DNA from: JBEKTY01 sp049515555
Lineage (GTDB): Bacteria; Planctomycetota; Planctomycetia; Pirellulales; Thermoguttaceae
Assembly: GCA_049515555.1 (NCBI GenBank)
Contig: JBEKTY010000126.1
Location: forward strand, 1-24,126
Length of the DNA stretch: 24,126 nt
Direction of reading: 5' to 3'
The notes beneath the pieces are model-generated. The model was not told the origin of the DNA. It did no database searches and saw only the letters and a program-made list of their open reading frames with translations. Positions 17,086-24,126 of the stretch are shown piece by piece (the first letter of the stretch is position 1; each line of letters opens with the position of its first letter). A program made the position numbers and the translations under genes.

Positions 17086-18923
17086 CCGGCGGCCAAGGCA
17101 TCCATTGGTATCCGCCCCAGGCCCCGCCGGCCATCCGGGTCGATCTGCCCTGCGGCGCGGCGCCGCTGGCTTCAGCCTTGATCCTTGATCCTCCATCCTG
17201 GAGGGTCGACCTCTGCACCCTGCCCGTGGAGGCATCGCCGCCGAAGGCGATCAAGGTCCGCATCCTGCGGCCGACCTTTCGCGTGCGGAGCTTCTTATTT
17301 TCCCAACCGGACGAACCGCCGGCGCCAGCCGGAAGCGACAAGGACCGGCCGAAAAATGAGTTCCGCATTTCCCGTACTCCTCTCGCTCCGCGAGAGGAAG
17401 GGCATCACGCGGAGCGTGATGAGTACGGAAGTTACTTGCTGGGTTCAGCGGCCGGCCGCTGGACGCGAATTCGCCCGCCGCAGGACGTGATCAAGCTCGA
17501 CGACCGCTTGAATTACCTGTTGCAGCCGCCCTTGGAAACATTGCTCGCCGATCGGTCGTTGGGCATGCCGTTTGCACCGTTTCCGTTCCAGTTGGAAGGG
17601 GTGGCGTTTCTGTATCCCCGGCACGCCGCCATCCTGGCCGACGAAATGGGGCTGGGCAAATCGATGCAGGCCATCACGACCATCCGCCTGCTGCTCTGCC
17701 GGGGTGAAGTGCGGACCGTGCTGGTGGTCTGCCCAAAGCCCTTGGTGACCACCTGGCAGCGCGAATTCCAGGCCTGGGCGCCGGAGGTCCCGCTGCTGGC
17801 AATCGAGGGCGACCAGGCCCGGCGGGCCTGGCAGTGGCGATTGCCGCAATTGGCCGTCCGCATCGCAAATTACGAATTGCTCGTTCGGGATCGGGAGATC
17901 CTCGAGCGGCTGGGCGACGACGCCGGCCGTGCGCCCTTCGATCTGGTCGTGCTCGACGAATCGCAGCGGATCAAGAACCGCGCGGGCACGACCAGCGAGG
18001 TGGTGCGGGCCATCGGCCGCCGCCGCAGTTGGGCCCTCACCGGCACGCCGGTCGAGAACAGCGCCGAGGACCTGGTGGGGATCTTCGAGTTCCTCTCACC
18101 CGGCTTCCTGGCGCCCGAGATGACGCCCCGCAAAATGGGCCGCACCGTCCGCGACTACGTCTTGCGGCGGACCAAGGAGCAGGTGTTGGCCGAGTTGCCG
18201 CCGAAACTGTTCCGCGACGCCGAGCTGGAGCTGACACCCCAACAACGCGAGAGCTATCGCCTGGCCGAAGACGAGGGGGTGCTGCGGCTCACCGCCCTGG
18301 GCCCGGCCGCCACGATCAGCCACGTCTTCGAGCTGGTGATCCGCCTGAAACAGATCTGCAACTTCGATCCGGCCACCGGCGCCAGCGCCAAACTCGAACG
18401 CCTGGAAGCCGACCTGGAAGAGATCGCCGGCAGCGGCCGCAAGGCCATCGTCTTCAGCCAATGGGTGGGCACGCTCCACCGGCTGGCCGCGGCCCTGGCG
18501 CGTTTCGGGCCCCTGGAGTACCACGGAAAAATCCCCGCGGCCCACCGCGAGGCCGTCGTCAGCCGCTTCCGCGACGACCCCGCCGCGGGCGTGCTGCTGA
18601 TGAGCTACGGCACCGGCTCGGTGGGCCTCAACCTCCAGTTCGCCAGCTACGTCTTCCTCTTCGACCGCTGGTGGAACCCGGCCGTCGAGGACCAGGCCAT
18701 CAACCGCGCCCATCGCATCGGCACCAGCGGCCCGGTCACAGTTACGCGATTCCTCTCGCTACAGACGATCGAGGAGCGGATCGAGCGAATCCTCGAGCGG
18801 AAGCGCGAGCTGTTCGAGACCATCTTCGCCGGGACCGATCGGCCGCACAAGCTGGGCCTGACGCAAGACGAATTGTTCGGCCTGTTCCACCTGGAAGCGG
18901 CCGGCCGCCCCGTGGGCGGGTAG
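17082..18923 (+). CDS. SNF2-family DEAD/DEAH-box helicase
   Basis: A 613-aa Swi2/Snf2 ATPase. Residues 1-150 form a family-specific N terminus. The first RecA domain has Walker A DEMGLGKSMQ (about 186), the DExx box as DESQ in VVLDESQRIKN (about 291) and LTGTPVENS. The second has FSQWVGTL, LLMSYGTGSVGLNLQ and the arginine-finger block DQAINRAHRIGTSGPV. These enzymes translocate on duplex DNA and remodel protein-DNA complexes. The start at 17082 overlaps the preceding stop. Residues about 98-116 (RTPLAPREEGHHAERDEYGS) are encoded by a REP-like doublet at 17375-17427, before the ATPase core, so activity may be unaffected. No Type III or DISARM partner gene is adjacent. Confidence 0.9.
   Translation: MTGGQGIHWYPPQAPPAIRVDLPCGAAPLASALILDPPSWRVDLCTLPVEASPPKAIKVRILRPTFRVRSFLFSQPDEPPAPAGSDKDRPKNEFRISRTPLAPREEGHHAERDEYGSYLLGSAAGRWTRIRPPQDVIKLDDRLNYLLQPPLETLLADRSLGMPFAPFPFQLEGVAFLYPRHAAILADEMGLGKSMQAITTIRLLLCRGEVRTVLVVCPKPLVTTWQREFQAWAPEVPLLAIEGDQARRAWQWRLPQLAVRIANYELLVRDREILERLGDDAGRAPFDLVVLDESQRIKNRAGTTSEVVRAIGRRRSWALTGTPVENSAEDLVGIFEFLSPGFLAPEMTPRKMGRTVRDYVLRRTKEQVLAELPPKLFRDAELELTPQQRESYRLAEDEGVLRLTALGPAATISHVFELVIRLKQICNFDPATGASAKLERLEADLEEIAGSGRKAIVFSQWVGTLHRLAAALARFGPLEYHGKIPAAHREAVVSRFRDDPAAGVLLMSYGTGSVGLNLQFASYVFLFDRWWNPAVEDQAINRAHRIGTSGPVTVTRFLSLQTIEERIERILERKRELFETIFAGTDRPHKLGLTQDELFGLFHLEAAGRPVGG
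17375..17427. repeat. REP-like doublet inserted in the SNF2 gene
   Basis: GTAC, CCTCTCGCTCCGCGAGAGG, a 3-nt linker, GCATCACGCGGAGCGTGAT, then GTAC. The first hairpin is the same as in 136-190 and 20647-20701. Read through, it gives an in-frame polar peptide near residue 100 of the helicase. Confidence 0.88.
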
Positions 18924-18945
18924 CCAGGCAGACGTTCAAGGCCGC

Positions 18946-18974
18946 TTGACGGCACGCACGGGGGCCGGTAATCT
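18946..18974 (+). promoter_or_regulatory. Possible promoter for the NagB-like gene
   Basis: TTGACG (18946-18951) and TAATCT (18969-18974) are 17 bp apart. The -35 is good but the -10 is weak. They lie 63 bp before the start codon. Confidence 0.35.
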
Positions 18975-19037
18975 CAACTCATGCGGGAAATCCAGCCGTG
19001 AGGCGCGGTCCCCTTCGACCGCACAAGGAGTCATAAA

Positions 19038-19970
19038 ATGCCGCGGCCATTGAGCAAAGTTGCCCCCGGGTGGTGGGATTACACGACGCTCGAGCCCGAG
19101 CTCCTCGCCGAGGCCGCCCGGCTCACGGCGAAGGACCTGGAGCGGCTGGCGCGGCCCGGTTTCCGGGTGCTCATGTACGACACCCTGGAAGAGTTCTACC
19201 TGGCCGAGGCGCTGGAGTACATCTACGCCTGGCGGCGGTCCAGCGCCGACGATCCGGCGGGCATTTGCGGCCCCATCGGGCCGACCGAGCAGTTGCCGCT
19301 GGTGGCCCGCTTGGTCAACGAGCTTGAGCTCGACGTGCGCGCCGCGCATTTCTGGGGGATGGACGAATGGGTCGACGAGCGTGGGCAGCCGGTGCCGTTG
19401 GATCATCCGCTGAGCTTCGCCCGCGCCGACCAGGAGCTGTGTTTCCAGCGGATCCACCGCAAGCTGCGGATGCCGGAGGCCAATCTGCATTTTCCCACCG
19501 GCGACCTGGCGGCCTACTCGGCCAGTTACGAGCAGGTGCGCTGCGTCGTGATGCAGGGCGGCCAGGGGGAGGTGAAGCATTGGGCCTTCAACGACCCGCT
19601 GCCGCGGAAGGGCCGCTACCGCGACGCGCCGCCGCCGCCCGAAGAGTACCGCAAGCTGCGAACCCGCGTGACCGACCTGCATCCCATGACGATCCTGCAG
19701 AACGCGCGGACTTCCGGCGGCGGCCAGGTGGCCCTGGTGCCCACCAAGGCGGCCACGGTCGGACCATGGGAAACCTGGAAGGCCGAAAAGGTCTCGATCT
19801 GGCAGGCCGGCCAACACGACAACCCCTTCGGCATGCGGCTGACCACGCTGATGATCGCCAAGCGGATGCCCGACTCCGCGGTGCCCATGTCCTTGCTGGC
19901 CGACCATCCCAACGTGCAGTTCAACTTCTACCGCCCCGGCATCGGCCGCGTGAGCACCGAAATGCACTGA
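19038..19970 (+). CDS. NagB/6-phosphogluconolactonase-like sugar isomerase-deaminase
   Basis: A 310-aa protein of the NagB/RpiA-like isomerase superfamily, which includes glucosamine-6-phosphate deaminase. FWGMDEWVDERG matches the catalytic-region motif of NagB (xxMDEY), followed by PLSFARADQELCFQRI as in the family, and then GDLAAYSASYEQ. The N-terminal part lacks the textbook phosphate loop (GLPTGSTP), although GPIGPTEQLPL may replace it. It is also longer than the usual ~240-265 aa. The substrate is therefore uncertain. AAGGAG stands 8 nt before the ATG. It stands alone, with no nag or murQ gene beside it. Confidence 0.72.
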   Translation: MPRPLSKVAPGWWDYTTLEPELLAEAARLTAKDLERLARPGFRVLMYDTLEEFYLAEALEYIYAWRRSSADDPAGICGPIGPTEQLPLVARLVNELELDVRAAHFWGMDEWVDERGQPVPLDHPLSFARADQELCFQRIHRKLRMPEANLHFPTGDLAAYSASYEQVRCVVMQGGQGEVKHWAFNDPLPRKGRYRDAPPPPEEYRKLRTRVTDLHPMTILQNARTSGGGQVALVPTKAATVGPWETWKAEKVSIWQAGQHDNPFGMRLTTLMIAKRMPDSAVPMSLLADHPNVQFNFYRPGIGRVSTEMH

Positions 19971-19984
19971 ATCGCCCGCCGGAA

Positions 19985-20097
19985 AAGTTTTCAGTGTCCA
20001 GTTTTCAGTGCTCCAGTCCTTGCTGAAAACTGAAGACTGAAGACTCCCCCCGCCCCTCATCCCTCACCCCTCACCCCTCACCCCTCATTTTCCCCCC
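19985..20097. repeat. Short repeats beside the right arm
   Basis: GTTTTCAG (before TGCTCCAGTCC) pairs with CTGAAAAC, and GAAGACT and CCCTCAC units are repeated in tandem up to the arm boundary. This mirrors 712-830 at the left arm. The TTTTCAG/CTGAAAA stem could end transcription of the NagB-like gene, though no T-run follows. Confidence 0.65.
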
Positions 20098-20435
20098 TCT
20101 GAAGAAGAAGATCACCTACGGGCTGAACATTCCATGTGTGCAACGTTTCAGGGGGACTTTTGAGAGGCTCCGGTGTTGCACAAGTTGGTAACTCGTTTGC
20201 CGACTGCCGTTAGCGGTTCCGTCCACCGTGCGTAAGTTCATACAACTTGCGGGGTACGTGTTGCACTTGTTTTTTCTTTCGTCTCAAAACCGGCCGTTTT
20301 GCTTGCCGAAGGTGGGGTGAAAAACGGTGGTTACGCTCGTATCGCCCGGGGAAAACGATACATCAGTGAACTAGTGAACATTTAACCACTTTTACCGGGG
20401 CACGCGCAAAACCCGGCGTGCACATAGGTTTTTTT
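20098..20435 (+). ncRNA. Candidate structured RNA, right copy
   Basis: Read on the plus strand, GTGCAACGT (20138-20146) pairs with GTGTTGCAC (20173-20181), the last two pairs being G-U and U-G where the left copy has A-U and C-G. CGTG/CGTAAGTT (20227-20238) pairs with AACTTGCG/TACG (20244-20258) around a CATAC loop; three differences from the left copy all keep pairing. CCGTTTT/AAAACGG near 20293-20325 replaces a different stem in the left copy. GTATCG/CGATAC and GCACGC/GCGTGC hairpins follow, then seven T residues (20429-20435). A second GTGTTGCAC at 20258-20266 could compete for the first helix. Confidence 0.45.
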
Positions 20436-20538
20436 GCCGGTTGTGGGGTGCGGCGACCCATCTTGCCGGAGCAATCGGCGTGCCAGTTCGGACAAAGGCG
20501 GAGGGTGGAAGGGGGAAGGCGGAGAGAGCGGGCAGGCC

Positions 20539-20581
20539 GGGACTGTCCCAATTTTCGTCCGACGAAAATGGGACTGTCCCC
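20539..20581. repeat. GGGACTGTCCC hairpin element
   Basis: Counterpart of 262-305: GGGACTGTCCCAATTTTCG and CGAAAATGGGACTGTCCC around TCCGA. It shares the CCTTC border with the copy inside hpnH. Confidence 0.85.
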
Positions 20582-20646
20582 TTCAAGGCGGAAGGCGGAG
20601 GGATTTGGGGGCGAGGGATTAGGGATTAGGAGCTGGACTCGTCGCT

Positions 20647-20701
20647 GTAGGCATCACGCTGGAGCGTGATGCAAGGTCCTCTCGCGGAGCGAGAGGACTA
20701 C
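20647..20701. repeat. REP-like doublet with GTAG/CTAC ends
   Basis: GTAG, GCATCACGCTGGAGCGTGAT, AAGGT linker, CCTCTCGCGGAGCGAGAGG, then CTAC. This is the cleanest REP doublet in the window: each hairpin has its own GTAG head and the two face each other. Confidence 0.85.
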
Positions 20702-20740
20702 AAGCGGCGGCGGACGCCGCGCCTCCCCCGTTTCAACGCG

Positions 20741-20756
20741 AATTGTCAAAGAGCAA
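20741..20756 (-). promoter_or_regulatory. boxA-like motif, right copy
   Basis: On the minus strand TTGCTCTTTGACAATT, identical to 81-96 although the surrounding arms have diverged. Conservation supports a function or recent origin, but not a specific role. Confidence 0.4.
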
Positions 20757-20766
20757 GGCAGCCATG

Positions 20767-20841
20767 GTAGCACGCCACACGCCGTGTGCCGTCCGCCATG
20801 CCTTGTTCCGCTTCAGCAGACGGCACACGGCGTGTGCCTAC
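20767..20841. repeat. Outer REP-like hairpin of the right arm
   Basis: GTAG at 20767 and CTAC at 20838 enclose CACACGCCGTGTGCCGTC and its inverse GACGGCACACGGCGTGTG. Same hairpin as 1-70. Confidence 0.85.
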
Positions 20842-20993
20842 TACATTGGGCTGCGGCAGCCGAGATTATAACATATAACTGGACGGCTGTATAGATCAGG
20901 ATGTACACCATATTTTAGGGGGTCGGTGGAGGGCGGTAGCCAGGGCATGGGAACAGGTGAACGGGCGGGGGCAGGTGGGGCGGCGAAGAAGTA
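20842..20993. other. AT-richer spacer outside the right arm
   Basis: About 150 bp with the lowest local GC (ATTATAACATATAACTGG near 20865). No gene. ACATATAAC could be a -10-like site, but no matching -35 was certain. Confidence 0.4.
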
Positions 20994-21235
20994 CCCATGC
21001 TGAAGCATGGGCCTATTACCGGCTTACGCCGGGAACAGGCCTGAAGGCCCGTGGGACACACGCACGGCGACCCGCACGGCCATTCATGGTCGTTTCCGGC
21101 GCAGCCGGTATTCGGCCCGGCCGTTCACGGCGGGTAAGGCGCGCCGAATCTCACCCCGTTCCTCCCACTGCGCACCGCAGCCCCGCTCGCGGGGCTTATC
21201 GCTTTCCGGCGGCTTTAGCCCATGGGCCCCTTGTT
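20994..21235. repeat. Array of short hairpins
   Basis: Successive small palindromes: CCCATGCTGAAGCATGGG, CCGGCTTACGCCGG, GGCCTGAAGGCC, GGCCATTCATGGTC, CCGGCGCAGCCGG, GCCGTTCACGGC, CTGCGCACCGCAG and AGCCCCGCTCGCGGGGCT. Stems are 4-8 bp and loops 2-4 nt. It begins in GTACC and stops just before the 3' end of the restriction-modification gene. No gene is seen. Confidence 0.75.
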
Positions 21236-24025
21236 TCAGGTCGCGGCTCCCGCACGTTCCAGGTTCAGCGCCAGGAGCTTGGCTAGCAGCTCTTCGTCCG
21301 AGAGGCCGGGGTCCCAGCCGTAGGCGGCGAAGACGGCCTCGTCCAGTTTGCGGTGGGCCAGGTCGAGCCAGGCCGGGCGCTGGTTGTAGAGGTTCGTGAG
21401 GGTCCGCTTGCTGAGGCTGGCGGCGCAGTCGGGGTCCTTGGGCACCGTGCGCGGCCAGCGGACGGTGCCGATGCCGCGGGCGTTGGGCTCGACCACATAC
21501 CGCGCCCACGGCCCGTCCGCCGAGCCGGGAAACTCCAGCACCTCGGTCTCGGTCCACTCCGGCGGGTTCAGCCAGGCACTGCGCAACTCGTCCAGTTCGA
21601 TTGCCGCCCTGGCCACGGCCATCTCCTGCCGTGTGGTAACGCCTGGCAGGGGAAACGTCTCGAAACAACTCGTCGGCGTATAGCGAAAGCCGCTTTCGAC
21701 TTCCCGAAGCTGCGTACCCTGAGCCCTCGCCCAGACTTCGTGCGCGCGGGAATGTAGCACACCAAAGGAGTAGTCGCCGCTCTCGGCGAAGACGATCAAT
21801 TGGTGGTCGGGAAGAATCGGTGAGGCTGACCAGACGAACAGGCGGTACTTGGAAACGGTCAGTGTCGCCAGGAAGCGGTCCAGCCGGCTGAGCGCAGCCC
21901 GCATAGCTGGCCGCGCCTCAACATGTATCCACCATCGCTCCCGGTATGCCTCCCGATTGTTCTTCTCGCGCGCCGGCCGCACGTGCCGATCGAGGTACTC
22001 GAACGGCTGCTCGTACCGCGCGGCTTCCTCTCGGGGCGTGTCCACGCCGAAGTCGATTATCCACATGCCGCGCGGGCGGCGGGTCACGTCCAACCCATTG
22101 ATCCACGGCACGACCACGTCGGAGTTCGGGCGGCCGTGGGGGTTGGGAGCACGGAGCATTTCCATCGCCAGGGTTTCCGGGATATCGAACGCCCCGCCCT
22201 TCGTGTCGCCCATGAAGGACAGCCCGAGGCTCGCGGCCAGCGGCTTGGCCGTCGTAGTGTCAGCCGCGGACCGCAGGTTGGCGTGGATCGAGGCCACCGG
22301 CTTGCCGTCCAAAACGCGGTCGGTCCGCGAGCCATTGTCGAACCCGACCATCGACACATGGACCGTTGCGCCGTCGAGAATCCAGTCCCGGTCACTCTCG
22401 GCAAAGAAGATGTCGCCCGTCGTCTTGATCCGCGCCAGTACCTTGCGGTTCGCGCCGCCCCGGATGCCCTGCGTGGCCAGTAGGCCGGTGCGCCGGGCCT
22501 TGCCGGTTTCGATCTGCCGCCGACCCTTCTCGAACCAGTAGCAGCACAGGTCCGCCTCCCGTGGGACTCGCTCGCCCCAAAGGCGAAACATGGCATCCAC
22601 ATAGCCGTCGCCCAGGTTCGTCCGCAGCAGCTTCCCGCCCAGGAAGGGCGGGTTGCCCACGATGAACTCCGCCTCCGGCCATTCGGGCTCCTTGGGGTGC
22701 TCCGGGTCGGAGAGGTCCAGGATGGCGTCCATGCAGCGGATGCTCTCGATCGGGTCTAGGACCGGATCGCTGGGCATCTTGAAGGCGTTGTGGTGTATCC
22801 ACTGGAGATAGCCGATCCAGATTGCCACCTGGGCAAGCTGCTGGGCGTAGGCGTTGATTTCCAGGCCGTGGAGTTGCGCCGGGCTGACGTGCGGAATCAC
22901 CGACACGCCGCGCGTTGCCGCATAGGCTACGACCTCCTTTTCCAGGTCCAGGAGCATGTGCAGGGCCACGTAGAGGAAGTTGCCCGAGCCGCAGGCCGGG
23001 TCCAGCACGCTGACGTGCGCGAGGCGCTGGGCGAAGTCGAGCAAGGCCCGCTCGAGCTTCTTGCGCGTCTGCGAGGGCTTGGCCAGGGCGGTTTTGGTTT
23101 TGGACCGTCGGGCACCGGGCTCGCCGCCCGTGCCGGCAACAAGCGCCCCCTCGCACTTGCGCATAGCTTCTTCCCATTCGTGCCTCAGCGGGGCCAGCAG
23201 GACGGGCGCGAGCAGGGTCTCGATATCCTGGCGGCTCGTGTAGTGGGCCCCGATCTGGCTTCGCTTGCCGGGGTCGAGGATTCGCTCGAAGAGCGTGCCG
23301 AAGATCGACGGTTCGATGCTGGCCCAATCGTACTTGCAGATTTGGGCCAGCGTCAGGGCCTCGGCCGTCGTCAGGGGAACCACGTCGGTATCGGCGAACA
23401 GTCCGCCGTTGAACCAGGCGACGTTGTGCTCGCCAAAGGGGCCGCCGCGGGCCATGGCGGCGAAGAGGTTCGCCAGCCGCTGGCTGAGGCTGGCCGGATT
23501 GGCTTTGTTGGCCTCGACCAGGCGCGAGAAGAGGCCGGCGGGCAGCAGTCCGATGCGCTCGCTGAACATGCAGAATACGAGCTTCATCAGGAAGTGCCCG
23601 GCCCGCTGGGCGGCGATGCCCCGCACCCGCATCCCGTCGGCCAGCTCGCCGACGCGGTCGGCGGCGTCCTCGGTGATCTTCTCGCGCGTGGCATCCGGGC
23701 TAAGGGCGTCCGGGTCGAAGAAGACCCGGCGGAGGATTTCGAGGTTCGCCGGGTCGAGCAGGTTGGCAAGCCGGAAGGCATAGACCCGCGCCGCCTTGCG
23801 GGTGAAGTTGGTATGGACCTCGAAGCGGTCCATATCGCAGACGACCAAGAGCGGCGGATTCTCCAAGGCCTCGCGATACAGAAGAAGCTGGCCGTAGGCC
23901 TCGTCCAGGTCCTTGTGCCGGCCCTTGTACTCCCATCCGAAGAAGTCGCGCTTCCAAACGTCGGCCCAACCCTTCGACCCGTCGGTCTTGCGGCAGCCGC
24001 GTTCGAACTGGACTTTTGCAAACTC
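21236..24025 (-). CDS. Type IIL (MmeI-like) restriction-modification protein, 5'-truncated
   Basis: The open frame runs about 929 codons from an in-frame stop (24026-24028); family resemblance starts at FERG near 24007. Seen in order: the nuclease motif D-x9-ExK in WADVWKRDFFGWEYKG; LLVVCDMDRFEVHTNF; a helical linker; methyltransferase motif I DPACGSGNFLYVAL; motif IV NPPF; and a C-terminal target-recognition region. In MmeI-type enzymes one polypeptide cuts DNA and methylates adenine. The usual first ~45 residues are absent, and no ATG/GTG/TTG exists before a TTG at 23866, which lies after the nuclease motif. So the gene is either a 5'-truncated pseudogene or makes a methyltransferase without the nuclease site. 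The break coincides with a GGACTTTTGCAAA repeat. No separate specificity or control gene is visible. Confidence 0.85.
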   Translation of the reverse strand, partial: EFAKVQFERGCRKTDGSKGWADVWKRDFFGWEYKGRHKDLDEAYGQLLLYREALENPPLLVVCDMDRFEVHTNFTRKAARVYAFRLANLLDPANLEILRRVFFDPDALSPDATREKITEDAADRVGELADGMRVRGIAAQRAGHFLMKLVFCMFSERIGLLPAGLFSRLVEANKANPASLSQRLANLFAAMARGGPFGEHNVAWFNGGLFADTDVVPLTTAEALTLAQICKYDWASIEPSIFGTLFERILDPGKRSQIGAHYTSRQDIETLLAPVLLAPLRHEWEEAMRKCEGALVAGTGGEPGARRSKTKTALAKPSQTRKKLERALLDFAQRLAHVSVLDPACGSGNFLYVALHMLLDLEKEVVAYAATRGVSVIPHVSPAQLHGLEINAYAQQLAQVAIWIGYLQWIHHNAFKMPSDPVLDPIESIRCMDAILDLSDPEHPKEPEWPEAEFIVGNPPFLGGKLLRTNLGDGYVDAMFRLWGERVPREADLCCYWFEKGRRQIETGKARRTGLLATQGIRGGANRKVLARIKTTGDIFFAESDRDWILDGATVHVSMVGFDNGSRTDRVLDGKPVASIHANLRSAADTTTAKPLAASLGLSFMGDTKGGAFDIPETLAMEMLRAPNPHGRPNSDVVVPWINGLDVTRRPRGMWIIDFGVDTPREEAARYEQPFEYLDRHVRPAREKNNREAYRERWWIHVEARPAMRAALSRLDRFLATLTVSKYRLFVWSASPILPDHQLIVFAESGDYSFGVLHSRAHEVWARAQGTQLREVESGFRYTPTSCFETFPLPGVTTRQEMAVARAAIELDELRSAWLNPPEWTETEVLEFPGSADGPWARYVVEPNARGIGTVRWPRTVPKDPDCAASLSKRTLTNLYNQRPAWLDLAHRKLDEAVFAAYGWDPGLSDEELLAKLLALNLERAGAAT
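24009..24022. repeat. GGACTTTTGCAAA repeat at the broken gene end
   Basis: The same core is present at about 5017 and, inverted, at about 5200 in the waaA-shc spacer. Here it forms the exact upstream limit of the Type IIL coding homology. Confidence 0.65.
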
Positions 24026-24126
24026 TCAAATGGCGTTGGAAAAATGGGGGTTTTGGGGTCTAATGTTGACGTTTCGGCCGGGCGCAGGAGAGCCGGGCCG
24101 TTTGGAGGGACCAGGGAGGGGCCAGC
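24026..24126. other. Sequence upstream of the truncated R-M gene
   Basis: About 100 bp with G-rich tracts (GGGGGTTTTGGGG) and no coding resemblance to the missing N terminus of the Type IIL protein in any minus-strand frame. The sequence continues beyond the window. Confidence 0.4.

Larger units (their letters stand above)
20088..20841. repeat. Right arm of the ~0.7-kb diverged inverted repeat
   Basis: Reverse-complement relative of 1-711 with the same order of parts: core, GGGACTGTCCC hairpin, REP-like doublet, boxA-like motif, terminal hairpin. It ends at 20841 in CTAC; beyond it the sequence becomes AT-rich and unrelated to anything visible at the left. The substitutions show that the copies are old, not a recent duplication. 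Confidence 0.9.

Noticed and set aside
20363..20669. Short frames containing KGTVPFSSDENWDSP-type peptides
   Set aside because: They are translations of the GGGACTGTCCC hairpin and occur on both strands.
21084..21668. 194-codon minus-strand frame across the R-M gene end
   Set aside because: It overlaps the well-supported R-M frame and the hairpin array and has Arg/Gly/Ala-rich shadow composition.

Overview
The window reads as chromosomal DNA of a GC-rich planctomycete, probably Pirellulales-like. The inference rests on four things: an unusually long SecA (1231 aa), hopanoid genes beside a Kdo transferase, several proteins of types I associate with planctomycetes, and a very high density of short palindromic repeats between and inside genes. 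No rRNA, tRNA, CRISPR array, transposase, integrase or phage gene was seen.

Layout. The first ~0.7 kb and the segment 20088-20841 are two diverged copies of one non-coding element in opposite orientation. They bracket about 19.4 kb. Left block, all on the minus strand: secA, a DUF4926 protein, waaA/kdtA, a repeat-filled spacer, then the hopanoid trio shc, hpnH and hpnG. A good sigma70-type promoter (-10 TATAAT, 17-bp spacer) stands in front of secA. The block joins protein export, lipopolysaccharide core assembly and hopanoid synthesis, so it is envelope-oriented. Squalene-hopene cyclase makes the pentacyclic hopene, HpnH adds adenosyl, and HpnG removes adenine.

Middle block: a divergent PhnP-like metallo-hydrolase; a nucleotidyltransferase with a small overlapping partner; a DUF2442 gene with the stump of a DUF4160 gene fused to its front; and a minus-strand group made of a 160-aa hypothetical protein, an exported PQQ-type beta-propeller and a 4Fe-4S protein. 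On the plus strand follow a hypothetical protein translationally coupled (ATGA) to a SNF2-family helicase, and a NagB-like sugar-phosphate isomerase/deaminase.

Right end: the second repeat arm, a 240-bp run of micro-hairpins, and a Type IIL (MmeI-like) restriction-modification gene. That gene keeps its nuclease, methyltransferase and specificity regions but has lost its first ~45 codons at a copy of a GGACTTTTGCAAA repeat.

Most interesting observations. (1) The two repeat arms share a ~335-nt core whose substitutions keep base pairing in two helices only when read as RNA in one orientation, so it is a candidate undescribed structured RNA. (2) Three unrelated genes (hpnH, the 4Fe-4S gene, the SNF2 gene) carry palindromic repeat elements in frame inside their coding sequence. 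(3) Another repeat family supplies the shc stop codon and the ribosome-binding regions of hpnH and hpnG.
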